64,000 bases of DNA from Abelmoschus esculentus (Eukaryota > Streptophyta > Magnoliopsida > Malvales > Malvaceae), in NCBI GenBank assembly GCA_035048815.1, contig JAUCBN010000035.1, forward strand, positions 8,010,501 to 8,074,500. The letters run 5' to 3'. Shown here in pieces: positions 1-12,169 of this stretch (positions are counted from its first letter, which is position 1; each line of letters opens with the position of its first letter). The notes beneath the pieces are model-generated. The model did not search any database and had not been told where the DNA came from. It saw only the letters and a list, made by a program, of their open reading frames with translations. The translations under genes were made by a program, and so were the position numbers.

Positions 1-1085
1 ATCAGTGCTTTCGAAATGAATCATGTGACTATTTAATTTCCATTTCTTTTAATTACTTTACCCATGTAATGTATTTGTGTGTTATTAATTAACATTGTTT
101 GCTTGCATATTTTAAAACATATTGAATATTTATTTAGGACAACACCTAATTTACCCATAGTTAGATAAATTAGAATATTTTTAGGGTTAGCCACTTTAAT
201 TAAATTAGAGCCTTCTAGGATTAGTCGCTTTAATTAATTAATTAAATAGGGAGATAATTTAGTAAGGTTAATATTTAAATTTTATACCTCAGATACACTA
301 AATGGTCGGTATTTTGACGTACCATGATGTTGGTCTAAAGAGTGTACCTTGGTATCGAATTGATGTGTTATCAAAACCTAGAAATTGACTCATTAATTTA
401 GGTTTAGAATTAAATAAAATTGATTAAGCAAATAATTAGTGACATTACTAATATTATTAATTTTGTTAAGTGACAAGATGGTAGTGTCCGAGCATTCGGA
501 TGTTATCATACACTTAGTGAAATTAATAATTTAAATAGAGTTTTAATACTTAATTAATGGAGCCTTTTTAGGTTAGGTTATAAAATGAACAAGATAAAAA
601 ATGATCATGCATTTAAACCCTTTGAGGTGAAATTTATATTTATTTAAATTCGGGTAAGGTTTCCTATCTAGAGGACGTCTTATTCAAGCCCGTGTTTAAA
701 AGAAATATATTTTCTTATTCAAAAGGATATCCTCAATCCGAACGATGTTTAGTTAACAATAAAGAATTAAATTAATATCTATGTTCAAAATACCGAAATG
801 TCATGTGTAATTAATAGGTACCAATTTTGAGCGTTTGTAAGGTTCGTCCTTACACGTAACCGACTCCTGAACCCAAATATTTTAAATGAATCTCTGGTTT
901 GTTTTATGGTGTCTGGCCTACCAAAGTGGCCGGTGGCGACTCCAAGTCAATTTTAAAATTAAAAGAATACATGTTTTCAATAAAATTTGTTTCTTTATAA
1001 TTAAAAGCAATAAAAATCGGTTTTTCACAATTCAACGCGCCAGGCCATTTTTCGCACTTTTTTTTATTTTAAAACGGTCGCGACA
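1..1085 (+). repeat. LTR remnant, family B (gypsy-type)
   Basis: Non-coding, AT-rich sequence with no usable reading frame. From about 800 to 960 it carries a block (a CGTAACCGACTCCTGAACCC-like stretch followed by CAAAGTGGCCGGTGGCGACT) of the kind found near the ends of long plant gypsy LTRs. A diverged copy of the same block occurs at about 26930-27040. It ends at a GC-rich stretch around 1070-1085 where family-A LTR sequence begins. The left end lies outside the window. Calling it an LTR is an inference from the shared block and its usual context; no target duplication can be seen. Confidence 0.5.
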
Positions 1086-1411
1086 GTTGACAAGGCATAA
1101 CCCCGCCTAGGCAGTTGCAGCGATCCGCCGAGGCGATAGTTCAACCCATTGCATTAATAAGTGGATTAGCAATATAACTGGATTTTCCTCTAAAAAACAT
1201 TCAATCTAACCTCGTTCTTCTCATTATTATCTCTCTATAATTTTATAGTTTAGTTAATGCTATTAATCCAATACAATTACTTGTGCTTTTAGTTTTCTTA
1301 AGTGCAGTTATAAGAAGTAGTAGAATCAACTTAGTCTTCGTGGGATCGATATCTTAAATATTATAATCTGACAAAGATAGAATTTAACAAGGACTTCATA
1401 GCCTCCATCAC
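1086..1411 (+). repeat. Truncated family-A LTR, 3' part (copy A1)
   Basis: This matches the last third of the family-A LTRs at 2130-3481 and 37091-38387: the conserved CCGCCTAGGC / CCGCCGAGGCG GC-rich block, then GTGGGATCGATATC, and the terminal CCTCCATCA. The 5' two thirds are missing, so the copy is truncated where it meets the family-B remnant. Relative to the other copies it also lacks about a dozen bases between the two GC-rich half sites. The 3' end abuts the LINE remnant directly. Confidence 0.8.
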
Positions 1412-4137
1412 AAGAATTGGGTATCGACCTTCGTCTGCTTAGAGATCAATGCACAAGAATTGTATCACCTTTGTGATGGTTTTTTTTGGCAAATAGGAAT
1501 TGATAGTCCAACACCGATGTTTCAAGCTAGGTGGGGTGGTGCACAAAGGATCCAATTTACACAAATTCATATCTATGGGCAACTAGATCTGGTGCGTTTT
1601 GGAGACTTTATGATCCAGGGACAGAATAGTCGGGAAACACATAGGGTGCAATAAGTTTTCAACAAAACTGATACAAAAAACATTCTTCATTGTCTTATTG
1701 CTAACCGAAACACAGATATTCTAGTTTAGGGAAATCATTCTAGTGGCACATATTCAACTTGGTCAAGATACTCGTGGTTGATGAAACAATTCCATAGTTC
1801 AAAAACCCCTTCGAAGCTTTAGTTTACCATCTCTCGGTTGCAGGTTTTACCGAAGATCAGAATATTTATTTGGCGAGTTGCTCATGAGGCATTACAGGTT
1901 AAAGCTCGGTTGGGGGCTCTTTCATCTGAAGATGGTTTATGCCCAATGTGTGGGAGATAGATGAAGACGATTTTACATGCATTACGAGATTGTATGATTG
2001 TATGCGACATTCATTATCTTTTTGGTTTGTCGGGTCGTGTTCTTTTGGACCGTCTATAACATGCCTTGAATGGTTAGAGCATGCTACCATGATTTTGTCA
2101 GAAGACATGTTTGCGGGGATGGTGGTTTTTGATGAGCACTCAAAAGTCCTCAATTTTTATATCATTTCTCCACTCAATTATTGCCAATAAAGACATAATT
2201 AAAAGTGATAATAGATATTTCTGGTTATTTTTCATATCTCAGCATCTGATTACTAACTTTATGAATTTATCAATTAATTGGCAAAAAACAGATACGTTTG
2301 ATAGTTTTCTTTCCTAGACAGGAAACTAGATTATAGAAAGAGCCAAAGAAGAAAATAGATGCTGAATTGCAGATGAAGCACCCGCCACGACAGCGTTCTG
2401 AAAGTCGTAGCAGCAGTGTAAAAGACGAAAAGTGGTACTCAATAGAAAGAGGAAAAGATACCAAAATCAACGGACAAAGAGCAAAAGAAAGAAAACGACT
2501 CAGTTAGGAGGTCAAGTCCAAGTCAAACCACGGGAAAAAATATTTTAGGAAATAAAATTAATTTAATATAATTTAATTAGGAATTAAATTTCTTTCCTGT
2601 TTAGAACTCTTTCCTTGCATGGAAAGATCAACTTAGGGTTTATCCTATATAAGACACTTATTAGGTTTAGGTTTAGTGTGGAGTCAAGACGGATTCTCAT
2701 ATTATTATCCCTTTAGCCATCGCCTCCATCATATTCTAAGTTTTTCGGAGGTTTAGATTGTTTGTGGAGTAGTTGGAGATGAAGGTTATGTTATGTTTGA
2801 TATTTATTAATGCAAAACATATTTCATAGTTTATTCTTTCTTGGTAGTTACTCTTCTTGCATATGAGCTCGAAAGATAAGTATGTGAAAAAAACTCATTT
2901 GCCTAGCATCGGGAGATATAGATTCACGAAATGATAGAATACGGTCTTTTCTCATGGACATTGACTAATCCATCAAGGATTTCAGCGACTAATAGGACGC
3001 ATGTGTTCGGTTGTTGTCCGCCCTTGATTCACGCCGGGAGGTATCATCAAGAGGTGGGTTAAATAGTTCTCTTCGCTTAGTGATAAGGAAGAAGACAATC
3101 AAGGATGCTTTGTCGAACTATGGAATATTGGATTGTCGACAAGGCATAACCCCGCCTAGGCAGCTGCGGCGACCCTTAGTGCGATCCGCCGAGGCGGTAG
3201 TGCAACCCATTGCATTAATAAGTGAATACTTAACATAATTGGATTCTTCTCTACAAAGCACTCAATCTAGCCTCGCGTCTATCCTATTATTTCGTTATTT
3301 AATTTTATACTTATATAGTTATCTTAGTTATCATTAAATCTCTCAAATTTACTTGTGTTTTTAGTTTTCTTAAGTGCGATCATAAGAAGTAGTAAAATCG
3401 ACTCAGTCTTCGTAGAATCGATATCTTAAATATTACAATTTGACAAAGGTGAAATTAACAAGGACTCCATAGCCTCTATCAGTTTTATTATAGAATATTT
3501 GGAATAGGCGTAATACTTTTGTGCATGACAATGTTCTTCAACCGGATTTCCTAATTGTAGAGAATGCCAAGCATGTTCATAAAGAATATAAAGTTGTGAG
3601 GATTACACCTACACAAATTGGTGTGACATATAAGGATGTTGCTCGTACATGAAAAAAACCACCTAATGGTTGTATTTCTCAATGGATGGGATGTTTCAAA
3701 CTTCTACAGATAATGGTGCCATTGGTTTGTTGGCTCGGGATCACAATGGAATGGTTATAGCAGTATGCGCTAATGCGATAGAAGTAGTGGGTTCAGCTGA
3801 GAATATTGAGAGTCACGCCTTTTATTCGACAATCTTGTTTGCACTAAATCATGGATGGACGAGAGTGATTATTGAGGGAGATGCAGCTAATGTGGTTAAT
3901 CTCTTGAGATCGGAGGTACATGGAAGATCAATGCTTGCACAGAGTTTGACAGAAGCGAGGGGTATTCTCAGAATGCATCATCATATCACTATTAGTTTTA
4001 TTCATCGTACAGCTAATAGGGCAGCCCATGCTTTGGCTCATTGGGCGTTTGATGATAACTTATCTATTTTTTTTTTTAATTTGGATTGTCCTAGTTGTAT
4101 TGAAAATATTATAATTGATGATGCAATCAATGAATAA
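1412..4137 (+). pseudogene. LINE (non-LTR retrotransposon) 3' end: zf-RVT and RNase H, interrupted
   Basis: Decayed 3' end of a plant LINE ORF2. Translated pieces in order are a post-RT segment (about 1460-1660, containing DGFFWQIG), a zf-RVT zinc-binding region (about 1850-2000, with WRVAHEALQVKARLG, then CPMC and LHALRDC), and a C-terminal RNase H-like domain (3670-4137, 155 codons without a stop). The RNase H part contains LLARDHNG, a central IIEGDAANVV and a terminal HRTANRAAHALAHWA, as in the RVT_3 family. Several stops and frameshifts break the rest. The reverse transcriptase itself is absent, cut off at the A1 LTR end. A solo LTR (2130-3481) splits the text between the zinc region and the RNase H region. 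It is not expected to encode a working protein. Confidence 0.8.
2130..3481 (+). mobile_element. Family-A solo LTR (copy A2) with GTTTT target duplication
   Basis: A single 1352-bp LTR that begins TGATGAGCAC and ends CCTCTATCA, homologous along its length to 37091-38387. Five-base direct repeats GTTTT sit immediately outside at 2125-2129 and 3482-3486, so both ends are the original integration ends. No internal retrotransposon sequence is present, as expected for LTR-LTR recombination. A TATA-like CTATATAAG lies near 2646. The insertion splits a LINE whose coding text resumes on the other side. Confidence 0.92.
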
Positions 4138-5280
4138 TTTAATGGGTACTCTTTTTCTCTTAGGGGTTGATACTAGTTTTAGAATGTTAAGTGTAGAAGG
4201 GATTTTAGCGAAGCCTTTTTTAAAAAAAATAATTGCCCTCCACCTTACACGCGTCATTGTCCTTGTCAATATTGCCATGTCAGATTGTTAGTATTGTTTA
4301 AAAAAATTGATAATGCAGGAAAAGGACAAGTATAAGTATTAAGTGCGATAAAAAATATTTAGGTACTAATGTGAAAAAATAAGCAAATTAAAGTACCAAT
4401 TTAGATTAAAAATATTTAACTACTAAAGTGAGAAAATTAGAGTTATTTAATTAAATTAAGAGTTTTTTTAATTTGATATTAGAATATCTGATTCAAATTT
4501 TTAAAAGATAATAAATCATAAGAATGATAGTAGAAAATATGATTTATCTCTCTATGTAATTTAATTTAAGATAAATTATATAAATTATCATTAAATTTTA
4601 TTTTTAAACCTATTTTATTAAATTTTAAAACATTCGATTTATTCATTAAAATTTAAACATTATTTTTTTTGTCATTTCATTGTTTATCATTATTGTCATC
4701 TGATACTAAATTTCATCAATCATTTTATCTTTTTTTTAAATCTAAATTTGATCATTATTTCATTGAAAAGTATATAAAATTTACGAATCAAACCAAAAAA
4801 TAGTTTTTTCTTGTTTATCTTCCTCTTTCATCGTTAAATGAAACTCGTTTTTAATATATTATTTTTTTTATATTGATCGAGTTTTTTATTGTCTAAATCT
4901 TTGAAAAAAAATCACTCACTAATAAATGAATGTTGTTAAAAAATTAAAAAAATAAATAAGAACATTCGATATTTAAATTTTAATAAATAAATTAAACTTT
5001 TAAATTTTTAATAATAAAAATATATTTAAAAATAAAATTTAATAATAATTTACCGATTAATTTAATCTAAACAGATGATGTGCCAAATCCAACATAACTT
5101 GTCACTACATACGCAAACAAACAAAGCAAATACTGACAATTTACAAGCCAAATGCAAAGATCTCAGTGTCTTAGAACATAAACCACATCAGTTGTCTACC
5201 AAGTAGACCCCATTTTCAATTATAGTTTTATTTTATTTAATAAATTGGAAGCATTCAGCCCGTTTCCGACTTGCCAAAAC
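4138..5280. other. AT-rich intergenic stretch
   Basis: Runs of A and T, short direct repeats and no coding text. The first ~100 bases may be the LINE 3' tail region. No terminal inverted repeats, target duplications or RNA gene were recognised. Promoter elements of the downstream arabinosyltransferase gene may lie in its right part, but none can be picked out with confidence. Confidence 0.5.
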
Positions 5281-5802
5281 TTGCGCCTGTTTCTCCATCG
5301 ACGTTAAACTCAAGGAATTTCAGGTACTCCTCCAACTACATTCGTTTCTCTTTTTATTTTTCTTTTGAAAACAAAAAATCTTGGTTTTTAGTTGCTTCTA
5401 AAATCATTTGATTTCTGAGTTTTGCTGTGGAATATCAGATCTGATCCTTGACAATTGTGAATTCTGATCAATGCCCAGATTTTCGTTTTGTTGTTTTTAT
5501 ATTGAATCGTCATTCTTTTGCATTATTCTGCTTTAAACATTGCCGTTTTGATTCAGCATTGCCTCACTGTAATGTTGCTTGCAATGCACTGGTGCAGATT
5601 CATTTCTACGGATGTCTGAGGGACTTTTGATTGATCTTTTGAGATTTTGAAACAAAGGGTATTCCTATTTGCTGCAATTCTGTACAGTTAAAAGGATTTT
5701 TTGTGATTTTCTTTCTCTCCAAATGTTGCTTTAGATTGCATAATTTGAATTAGGCGCTCTGGTTGTGAGAAAGGCAGGATTTTTTGTATTGTGTAGTGAA
5801 AG
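5281..5802 (+). other. Probable 5' leader / leader intron of the HPAT gene
   Basis: The sequence becomes less AT-rich about 500 bases upstream of the HPAT start. A possible donor (TTTCAG|GTACTCC, near 5321) is followed by a pyrimidine-rich stretch, which would fit a 5' UTR intron, a common arrangement in plants. No in-frame extension of the coding region is seen upstream of the ATG at 5803. This is inference; only transcript data would fix the leader structure. Confidence 0.35.
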
Positions 5803-7859
5803 ATGAAGCGCGTTTCGCCGCTCCTTTTGGTACTTCTAGTCCTAGGGTTCTTCTTTGCTACATATAATTTGTTGACTATGATAATACACTCTAAGACGTC
5901 TTCAGAAGAGTGGGATGATCCTTTTCTAATGCCCCAGAATTTGAATGAATTTGGGGGTTCGAAGTCGAAGTACCATGTTGCTGTCACGGCGACTGATGCT
6001 CCGTATATCCAATGGCAGTGTCGGATTATGTATTATTGGTATAAGAAGGTAAGAGATATGCCTGGATCAGAGATGGGAAAATTCACTCGAATTTTGCATT
6101 CGGGGAAGCCGGATAGTTTGATGGAGGAGATTCCAACTTTTGTTGTTGATCCTCTTCCGGAGGGTTTGGATCGGGTGAGTCTTTTGCTGTTTAGTGTTTC
6201 AGTTCTTCATTTCCCCTTGTATTTCAAGCAACCAAACTGATAGATACACAATGTATTTATTATAGAATCTATAGATCATTGCAAGTCGAAGATGTTTATA
6301 TTCATTTTTCACTTGAATCATACTTTCATGGTGAATTTTCCGCAGCGTTACTCGGAAGACAAACTGAACTAAAAACATCTTGTTTTAGCTAAAAATTTAT
6401 TGTTGTCTTCAGGGTTATATTGTCTTGAATAGACCATGGGCCTTTGTGCAATGGTTGGAAAAAGCAACAATCGATGAAGAGTGAGTTTTCGTTTAACTGA
6501 TGAGAGTATGAGACCATTCATGGCATATGCTCTTCCTTTATTTATCTGAGAAGTTACTGCATTTTATGACTGATGCAGATACGTTCTAATGGCAGAACCT
6601 GATCATATATTCGTAAATCCTTTGCCCAACTTGGCTCGCGGAAGAAGTCCAACAGGGTTCCCTTTCTTTTACATTAAGCCATTGGATCACGAGACTGTTA
6701 TTCGAAAGTATTATCCTGAGGAGAAGGGTCCTCTGATCAACATTGATCCGATTGGCAATTCTCCTGTGATTATTAGGAAGGTAGCCCTTTAAGATCGTCA
6801 TAGCTTGCGTGACACATTTGATCTGAGAGTAAATTACCTTTCAATTTCTTTTGCATGAAATTTTATGCAAATTAAAAGCATAGTTTCTTGTCTTATGACA
6901 GTCTGTGCTGGAGGATATTTCACCAACATGGATGAATATATCATTAAGGATGAAAGATGATCCAGCAACCGATAAGGCATTTGGATGGGTGCTAGAAATG
7001 TAAGCATCATTTTCCTTTTTATGAATTGTTTTAAGTGTATTCTTTTTTGCTGATACGGCTTTTCGACACATGCTACCATTTAATTGAAACTCAGGTATGC
7101 ATATGCTGTGGCATCAGCACTGCATGGTGTTCGGCATATACTTCGTGAAGACTTCATGCTCCAGGTTTAATTAAAACCTATGAACCTTTTTTCTCGCTCT
7201 CGATCAACTTTAGCTTCAATTTGATATTCAACTCACATCGCTGTTTTTTATCAGCCACCGTGGGATGTGGAAATAGGGAAGAAGTTTATACTCCATTATA
7301 CTTACGGATGCGACTACAATTTAAAGGTACAGCCTTACAGGAAACCCTCTCTGGAATTTATTGTTTTTGCAGTCCATATTTTTTTTTATTTGTTTACCGC
7401 TTTAAGATGAAATATTGCTTACAATTTCTTCACTCTGAGTTGGCATTACAGGGAGAATTAACGTATGGAAAGATCGGAGAATGGCGTTTCGACAAGAGAT
7501 CGCATCTTAGCGAGCCTATTCCAAGGAATCTCTCTTTGCCCCCTCCAGGTGTTCCTGAAAGTGTGGTAAGTTCATCTATTTGGGATGATATCAATATGAG
7601 CCTTGGGTTAAATATAGAAGTTGATAGGCTGATCATCGAGTTCATAAAATGTAAGCCACATCCTAGAGCGAATCTAGAAAATAGTTGTAATCAATGTCTC
7701 ACTCATTTCAGATTAATCGAACGGCCGGTGTAGTTTCTCGACATAAACTTTCTGAGTTGCAAATGGTTTGAAATGTGGTCTTTGCAATTTCTGCAGGTGA
7801 GACTTGTACAGATGGTAAATGAGGCTACGGCAAATATTCCCAATTGGGACACACTTTAA
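5803..7859 (+). CDS. HPAT: Hydroxyproline O-arabinosyltransferase (HPAT/RDN1 family, GT95)
   Basis: Eight exons with GT-AG introns read in phase: 5803-6174, 6413-6480, 6579-6780, 6902-6999, 7095-7164, 7255-7326, 7452-7565 and 7797-7859, giving 352 aa, close to the ~350-370 aa usual for the family. Residues ~5-27 form a single hydrophobic anchor (LLLVLLVLGFFFATYNLL), as in type II Golgi enzymes. Conserved family text follows: YHVAVTATDAPYIQWQ, the acidic EPDH motif at residues 153-156, and NEATANIPNW near the C terminus. Known HPATs add the first L-arabinose to hydroxyproline of extensins and CLE peptides; legume RDN1/NOD3 and tomato homologues act in CLE signalling. The ATG opens the frame just before the membrane anchor. 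No stop, frameshift or missing exon was found, so it looks functional. Which paralogue (HPAT1, 2 or 3) is not settled. Confidence 0.95.
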
Positions 7860-9112
7860 GTTGTGGCCGAGACAGAATCTTATTAGTTCATGCATCCATT
7901 CAATGCCGATATCAATCTCCTTCCAACGAGAGTTATGAGTGCGAGATAGAGGTAGCTGAGATGCAGGTATACATAGAGAAAAGGGTATGCTTACAAGTTA
8001 ATGAAGGATGTATCATTTTTTACACTTCTGTTAAACATGATTTCCTTTTCTTCATGTTATCCATAAGTCTGCTGTCTATTTATCGAGTTTTTCTCGTGAA
8101 GTTTTGGTGACTGTAAATCAATTCAGTGAGTGATGAAAATCTTTTTGCCTGGTAAAATAAGGTATTGGGTCATAATATTAAGCTTGTTTCAATATGGTAA
8201 GCAGCAGACTATATTTCTATTGTTTAAGCTTAAACCTACATGTGGAACAAGAATGGCAATGCTTGTGTAGACACCCAGTTTGAATGTCTATACGATACTA
8301 GTTTTGTTTGAAATTTTTGATTTTTCTAAAAGAAAGAATCTAGTTACGTAGTGCAAGAGTTTTTAACATTTATACGTTTTTTATATCATTAGATAAATGA
8401 AATGAATGACTAATAAAGGTAAGTTATGTAAAGACTATTATTTGAAAAAAAAAGGCGATCATTCATCTTACTCCAATACTCCAAATTAAAATTATTATTT
8501 TTTTATAATTAAGTCCCTTTAAATTATTTTTTATCGGCTGGGTTGTGTCTGATTAAGGATATTTATTTTTGGGTCAAGCTTTTTAAAAGATATATTTGGT
8601 TCGAATCAAGCTCAAATTTATAATATTTATTTTTGAATCGAGTTCGAATGGACTGAAAATCCGACTCATACTCATTACCGCATGAAATCCTAGAATGCAG
8701 TCATGCAAAGAAGAAACAATATCTGAAATCTTTTAACTTAATTTTACGACTCCTTCGAAACATCAATTTGTTTCCCTGGTTGGAAAGCTTAAGAGTTCCT
8801 TGCAATCGGCCATCAGAATATGATATTCATAACTCACAGTGCTTCTTCCCAAAATCATGATTTCCTTGCATTAAGGCTGGATTCTATGGACTTAACAACA
8901 GTTCGTCTGTGAAATTTTGGTAACGTGTGAATAAATATAAAAATAAATCTTTAATAATAAATATTAAAAAATTAAAAAATATAAAAAATAAATTAATTTA
9001 TTTATAAATTATTTTTCATTACATAAAAACATACTATTTACGCTAAACATAAAAACACATTAGCGAATCAGAAACCTCTATATTGCAATTTACAAATCAA
9101 TATGATATATAA
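7860..9112 (+). other. 3' flank of HPAT and intergenic DNA
   Basis: The first few hundred bases after the HPAT stop probably hold its 3' UTR (mixed composition, several AATAAA-like hexamers such as near 8155), but no polyadenylation site can be fixed. From about 8270 on it is AT-rich, with text such as repeated TATTTTTG(A/G)(A/G)TC and no coding frame. No element ends were recognised. Confidence 0.4.
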
Positions 9113-9120
9113 TACTTACA

Positions 9121-9611
9121 GTTAGAGGTGTTTAAAAATATTTGATCCGTTGATCAAATTAAATTATGTATTGATCCGGTCCAAAAATTTGAATATCCGA
9201 TCCGATTAAATTTTTTAGATTGGATATGGATCACAATATTTTAAGTTTTGGATTATCCGAAAATTCAAATATTAAAATTTTTATTAATATTAATCTTGTT
9301 CTATTTAACAATTTAGTGCTTGCTATATTTAAAAGTTTTAAAAATTAAAATTTTTATAATTGTGAATCTTATTATATTTAGTATTTATCATTTAGTATAT
9401 TTGAAATTCTAAAATTTTTATAAATACAATCTTTAAATTTGAAAAATTAGTATAATCAAATTATATTTTTGGATAATTAGATATCCGGTTACCCGATATT
9501 CGAATATACGGATATCCATTTTTTTCGGATTGAATATAGATAACTATATCATTGATCCGAAACCCAAATATCCAAAAAAAATCGAATCCGATATCCGACA
9601 ATGAATTCCCT
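9121..9611. mobile_element. Candidate non-autonomous hAT-like element (MITE)
   Basis: About 490 bases without coding text, starting GTTAGAGGTGTTTAAAAAT (many plant hAT MITEs start with a similar AGGGGTGTTCAAA) and rich in complementary GGATATCCGAT / ATCGGATATCC strings. The flanks are TACTTACA (9113-9120) and TACTTACG (9612-9619), a 7/8 match that fits the 8-bp hAT duplication. The terminal inverted repeats are weak, so the call rests mainly on the flanks and the internal complementary text. Confidence 0.5.
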
Positions 9612-9619
9612 TACTTACG

Positions 9620-10109
9620 GAGCTAAAAAATTTAAAAATTCAAATTTTACCTATTATTGTTTATATTCAATCAATAAAAAGCAAAACCAAATATAAATGT
9701 CTCTGTTAAACTCTTAAAATTTTAATATGCAAAACTGAACTCTTAAAATTTTACTGTAAAACTTAAAAGGCTTATTACACTTTCCCCCTCTAAACTATAT
9801 ATGTTTTCTTAAATTTTTTTCTTTAAACTTTTTTACCTATTTTGCCCCTATACTTTATGTTATTATCAAATTACTCCCTATACTACGGTGTAAACTTTTT
9901 TACCTATTTTAGCCCCTATATTTTATGTCTCCTCTTCTTCATCCTCATTTCCCTCATTCAAATTTTGAGTGCAAGCTTAATCTTAATTAGTTTAAGAGAG
10001 AATTATTTTCTTATGTTTGAGAGAAAATTGTTGAACATAAATCGATCTACAAGGCAAGGTAAGAGTATGTTGGTTTGGCGACAAAAGAGGTTTGTGGGTT
10101 GGGGTTGAG
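9620..10109. other. Intergenic, low-complexity with short duplicated phrases
   Basis: Phrases such as CTTTTTTACCTATTTT occur twice (about 9827 and 9895) with CCCCTATA(C/T)TTTATGT after each, showing a short local duplication. No gene, terminal repeat or RNA was recognised. Confidence 0.4.
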
Positions 10110-10796
10110 ACAAGAACAAGAATGGTGTGTTAGGGAGCTTGAATCTCAGTTTGTTATTCTATTTAGGCTCAAAAAACCTTCTTCAAGAGTGTTTAATTCA
10201 TTGCCTATCTCTTTCTTGCAGAGAAAGAGATTAGAGAGCCTTTAAGGTGTCTTGGAAAAAAGAAGGCTTGAAAATAAAAAATATTCATTTGTATCTCGTT
10301 TTGCTTATGGTTGGTACTCTACTAACTCATTTATATCAAACATCTCATAAAATCAGGCTTATTACATGTTTGATTGATTGCTTGACTGTTTTGATAGCTT
10401 AGAGATCTTTAATGAAAATTTTGCTTTGAATGATTAAATTGATGCAAAATGGTTAAAAACACACCATAAACTATCACAATAACTTGTAGGGATAATATGT
10501 AGATCAACCACTTGGGTTGAGAAGGAGAATTTGGTGAATTACTTACCCAAACTTACATTTTCGTGCAGACGTATCGATACGGCTTGAGAACGTATCGGTA
10601 TACTAGAGTGGGTTAGAGGGCTAAATATAAGGGGATATAGGTACGAAAACCCGTGTACAAGATACCCTTTGCATAATTTGAATTCCAATAATGTTTTTGG
10701 ATACTAGTATACGGGGCCATATCGGTCCTACTATTATATTGGTTGGGTAGTGCCTATGCGTATCGGTACACCATATATGTGTATCGATATGAGTGT

Positions 10797-12169
10797 TGGT
10801 GAAGGCTCAGAAGTCCTATGTTTTTCCACCTTTCGCCAAATTGTAGTATTTAAGGTTGTCGAACCCACAGAGACTAGATCGACTTCACTACTTCTTAAAC
10901 CTGCACTTTATAAAAATAAGAACAAATAATTGAATGATTTGGATAACTAAATTAACTAACTTAAACTAAATAAAAAATAAGAATAATAATTGAAGTGAGA
11001 TCAGGTTAAGTGCTTTGTAGAGGGGAAACCAAGTGCACTTATTATCCACTTATTAATACAATAGGTTGACTTACCGCCTCGGCGGGTCGCACTAAGGGTC
11101 GCCGCAGTTACCTAAACGGGGTTATGCCTTGTCGATAATTTAACTTTCTATAGTTCGACAGAGCATCCTTATATGTCTCATCCTTATCCCTAAGCGAAGC
11201 GAACTATTGAAACCCATATCTTGATAATACCTTCTAGTGTGAATCAAGGATGAATAATAACCGATTGTATGCTTTCTTTTAGTCGCTGAAATCTTGGATG
11301 GTTTATCTTTAAACCAGATTAGTCAATGCCCTTTAGCAAAGACCGTATTCTCTCATTTCGTGAGCCTAACTCTCACAACATTAGACAAATAAGTTTTTCT
11401 TTACATACTATCTTACCGAGCTTATATGCAAAGAAGAGTAATTGCCAAGAGAAAATAAACCATGAAAAATAGATTTGCATTAATAAATATCAAATATAGT
11501 ACAACTCTCTTCCCCAACTACTCCACAAACAACCTAAACGTCGAGAGGGTTTTAGAACATGATGGTGTAGTCGGCGGCTTAAGGATTTGGCTATGGGAAT
11601 CTGACTCTTTTTTTCCTAACCTTAATGGGTGACTTATATAAGCGAAGCCCTAGGTTAAAGTCTTCCACATAAGGAAAGAGTTATATAAAGAATACAATAC
11701 AACTCCTTATTAAACTATGACACTTTATTCTATTTTCTAAAATCTCTTTATTCTCGTATTGACCTTTGACCATGGCTTGACTCCTTTAATCTGCTCCGAC
11801 TTTCTCTCGCTTTATGTCCATTATAATTGATATCTTTTTCTCTCTTTGTCGAACACCAGTTGTCATCTTTATTCTGCTACCGCAGCCTCCAAAATATCAT
11901 CGTGGCGGGTGCTTATCTGCATTCCAGCTTTAGTTTCAACATCCTTCCTCATATTTGCCCATTCCTATGATGTAGTTTTCTGTCTAAGAAAGAAAACCAT
12001 CAAATGCATCTGTTTTATGCCAAATAATAGATAAATTCATGAGTTAGCTATTCGGATACTGAAATATGTAAAATAAGCAAAATTATCCAATATTGCCCTT
12101 AAATCTGTCATTTATTAGTAATAAACGAGTGGGAAAATGATATGAAAAAAAACTTTAATACACTTATCA
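10797..12169 (-). mobile_element. Family-A solo LTR, reverse orientation (copy A3), AGTGT duplication
   Basis: The reverse complement begins TGATAAGTGTATTAAAG and ends in family-A terminal text, including the GC-rich CCGCCTCGGCGG block at about 11073-11125. Direct repeats AGTGT lie exactly outside at 10792-10796 and 12170-12174. It is 1373 bp long with no internal element sequence, hence a solo LTR. It is more diverged from copies A2 and A4 than they are from each other, judged by eye. Confidence 0.9.

Noticed and set aside
7221..7733. Long open frame across HPAT exons 6 and 7
   Set aside because: It reads through introns with GT and AG borders; the spliced frame gives the conserved protein.
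9842..10108. 88-codon open frame rich in Leu, Ile, Phe
   Set aside because: Low-complexity AT-rich reading with no family resemblance; it looks like a membrane protein only by composition.
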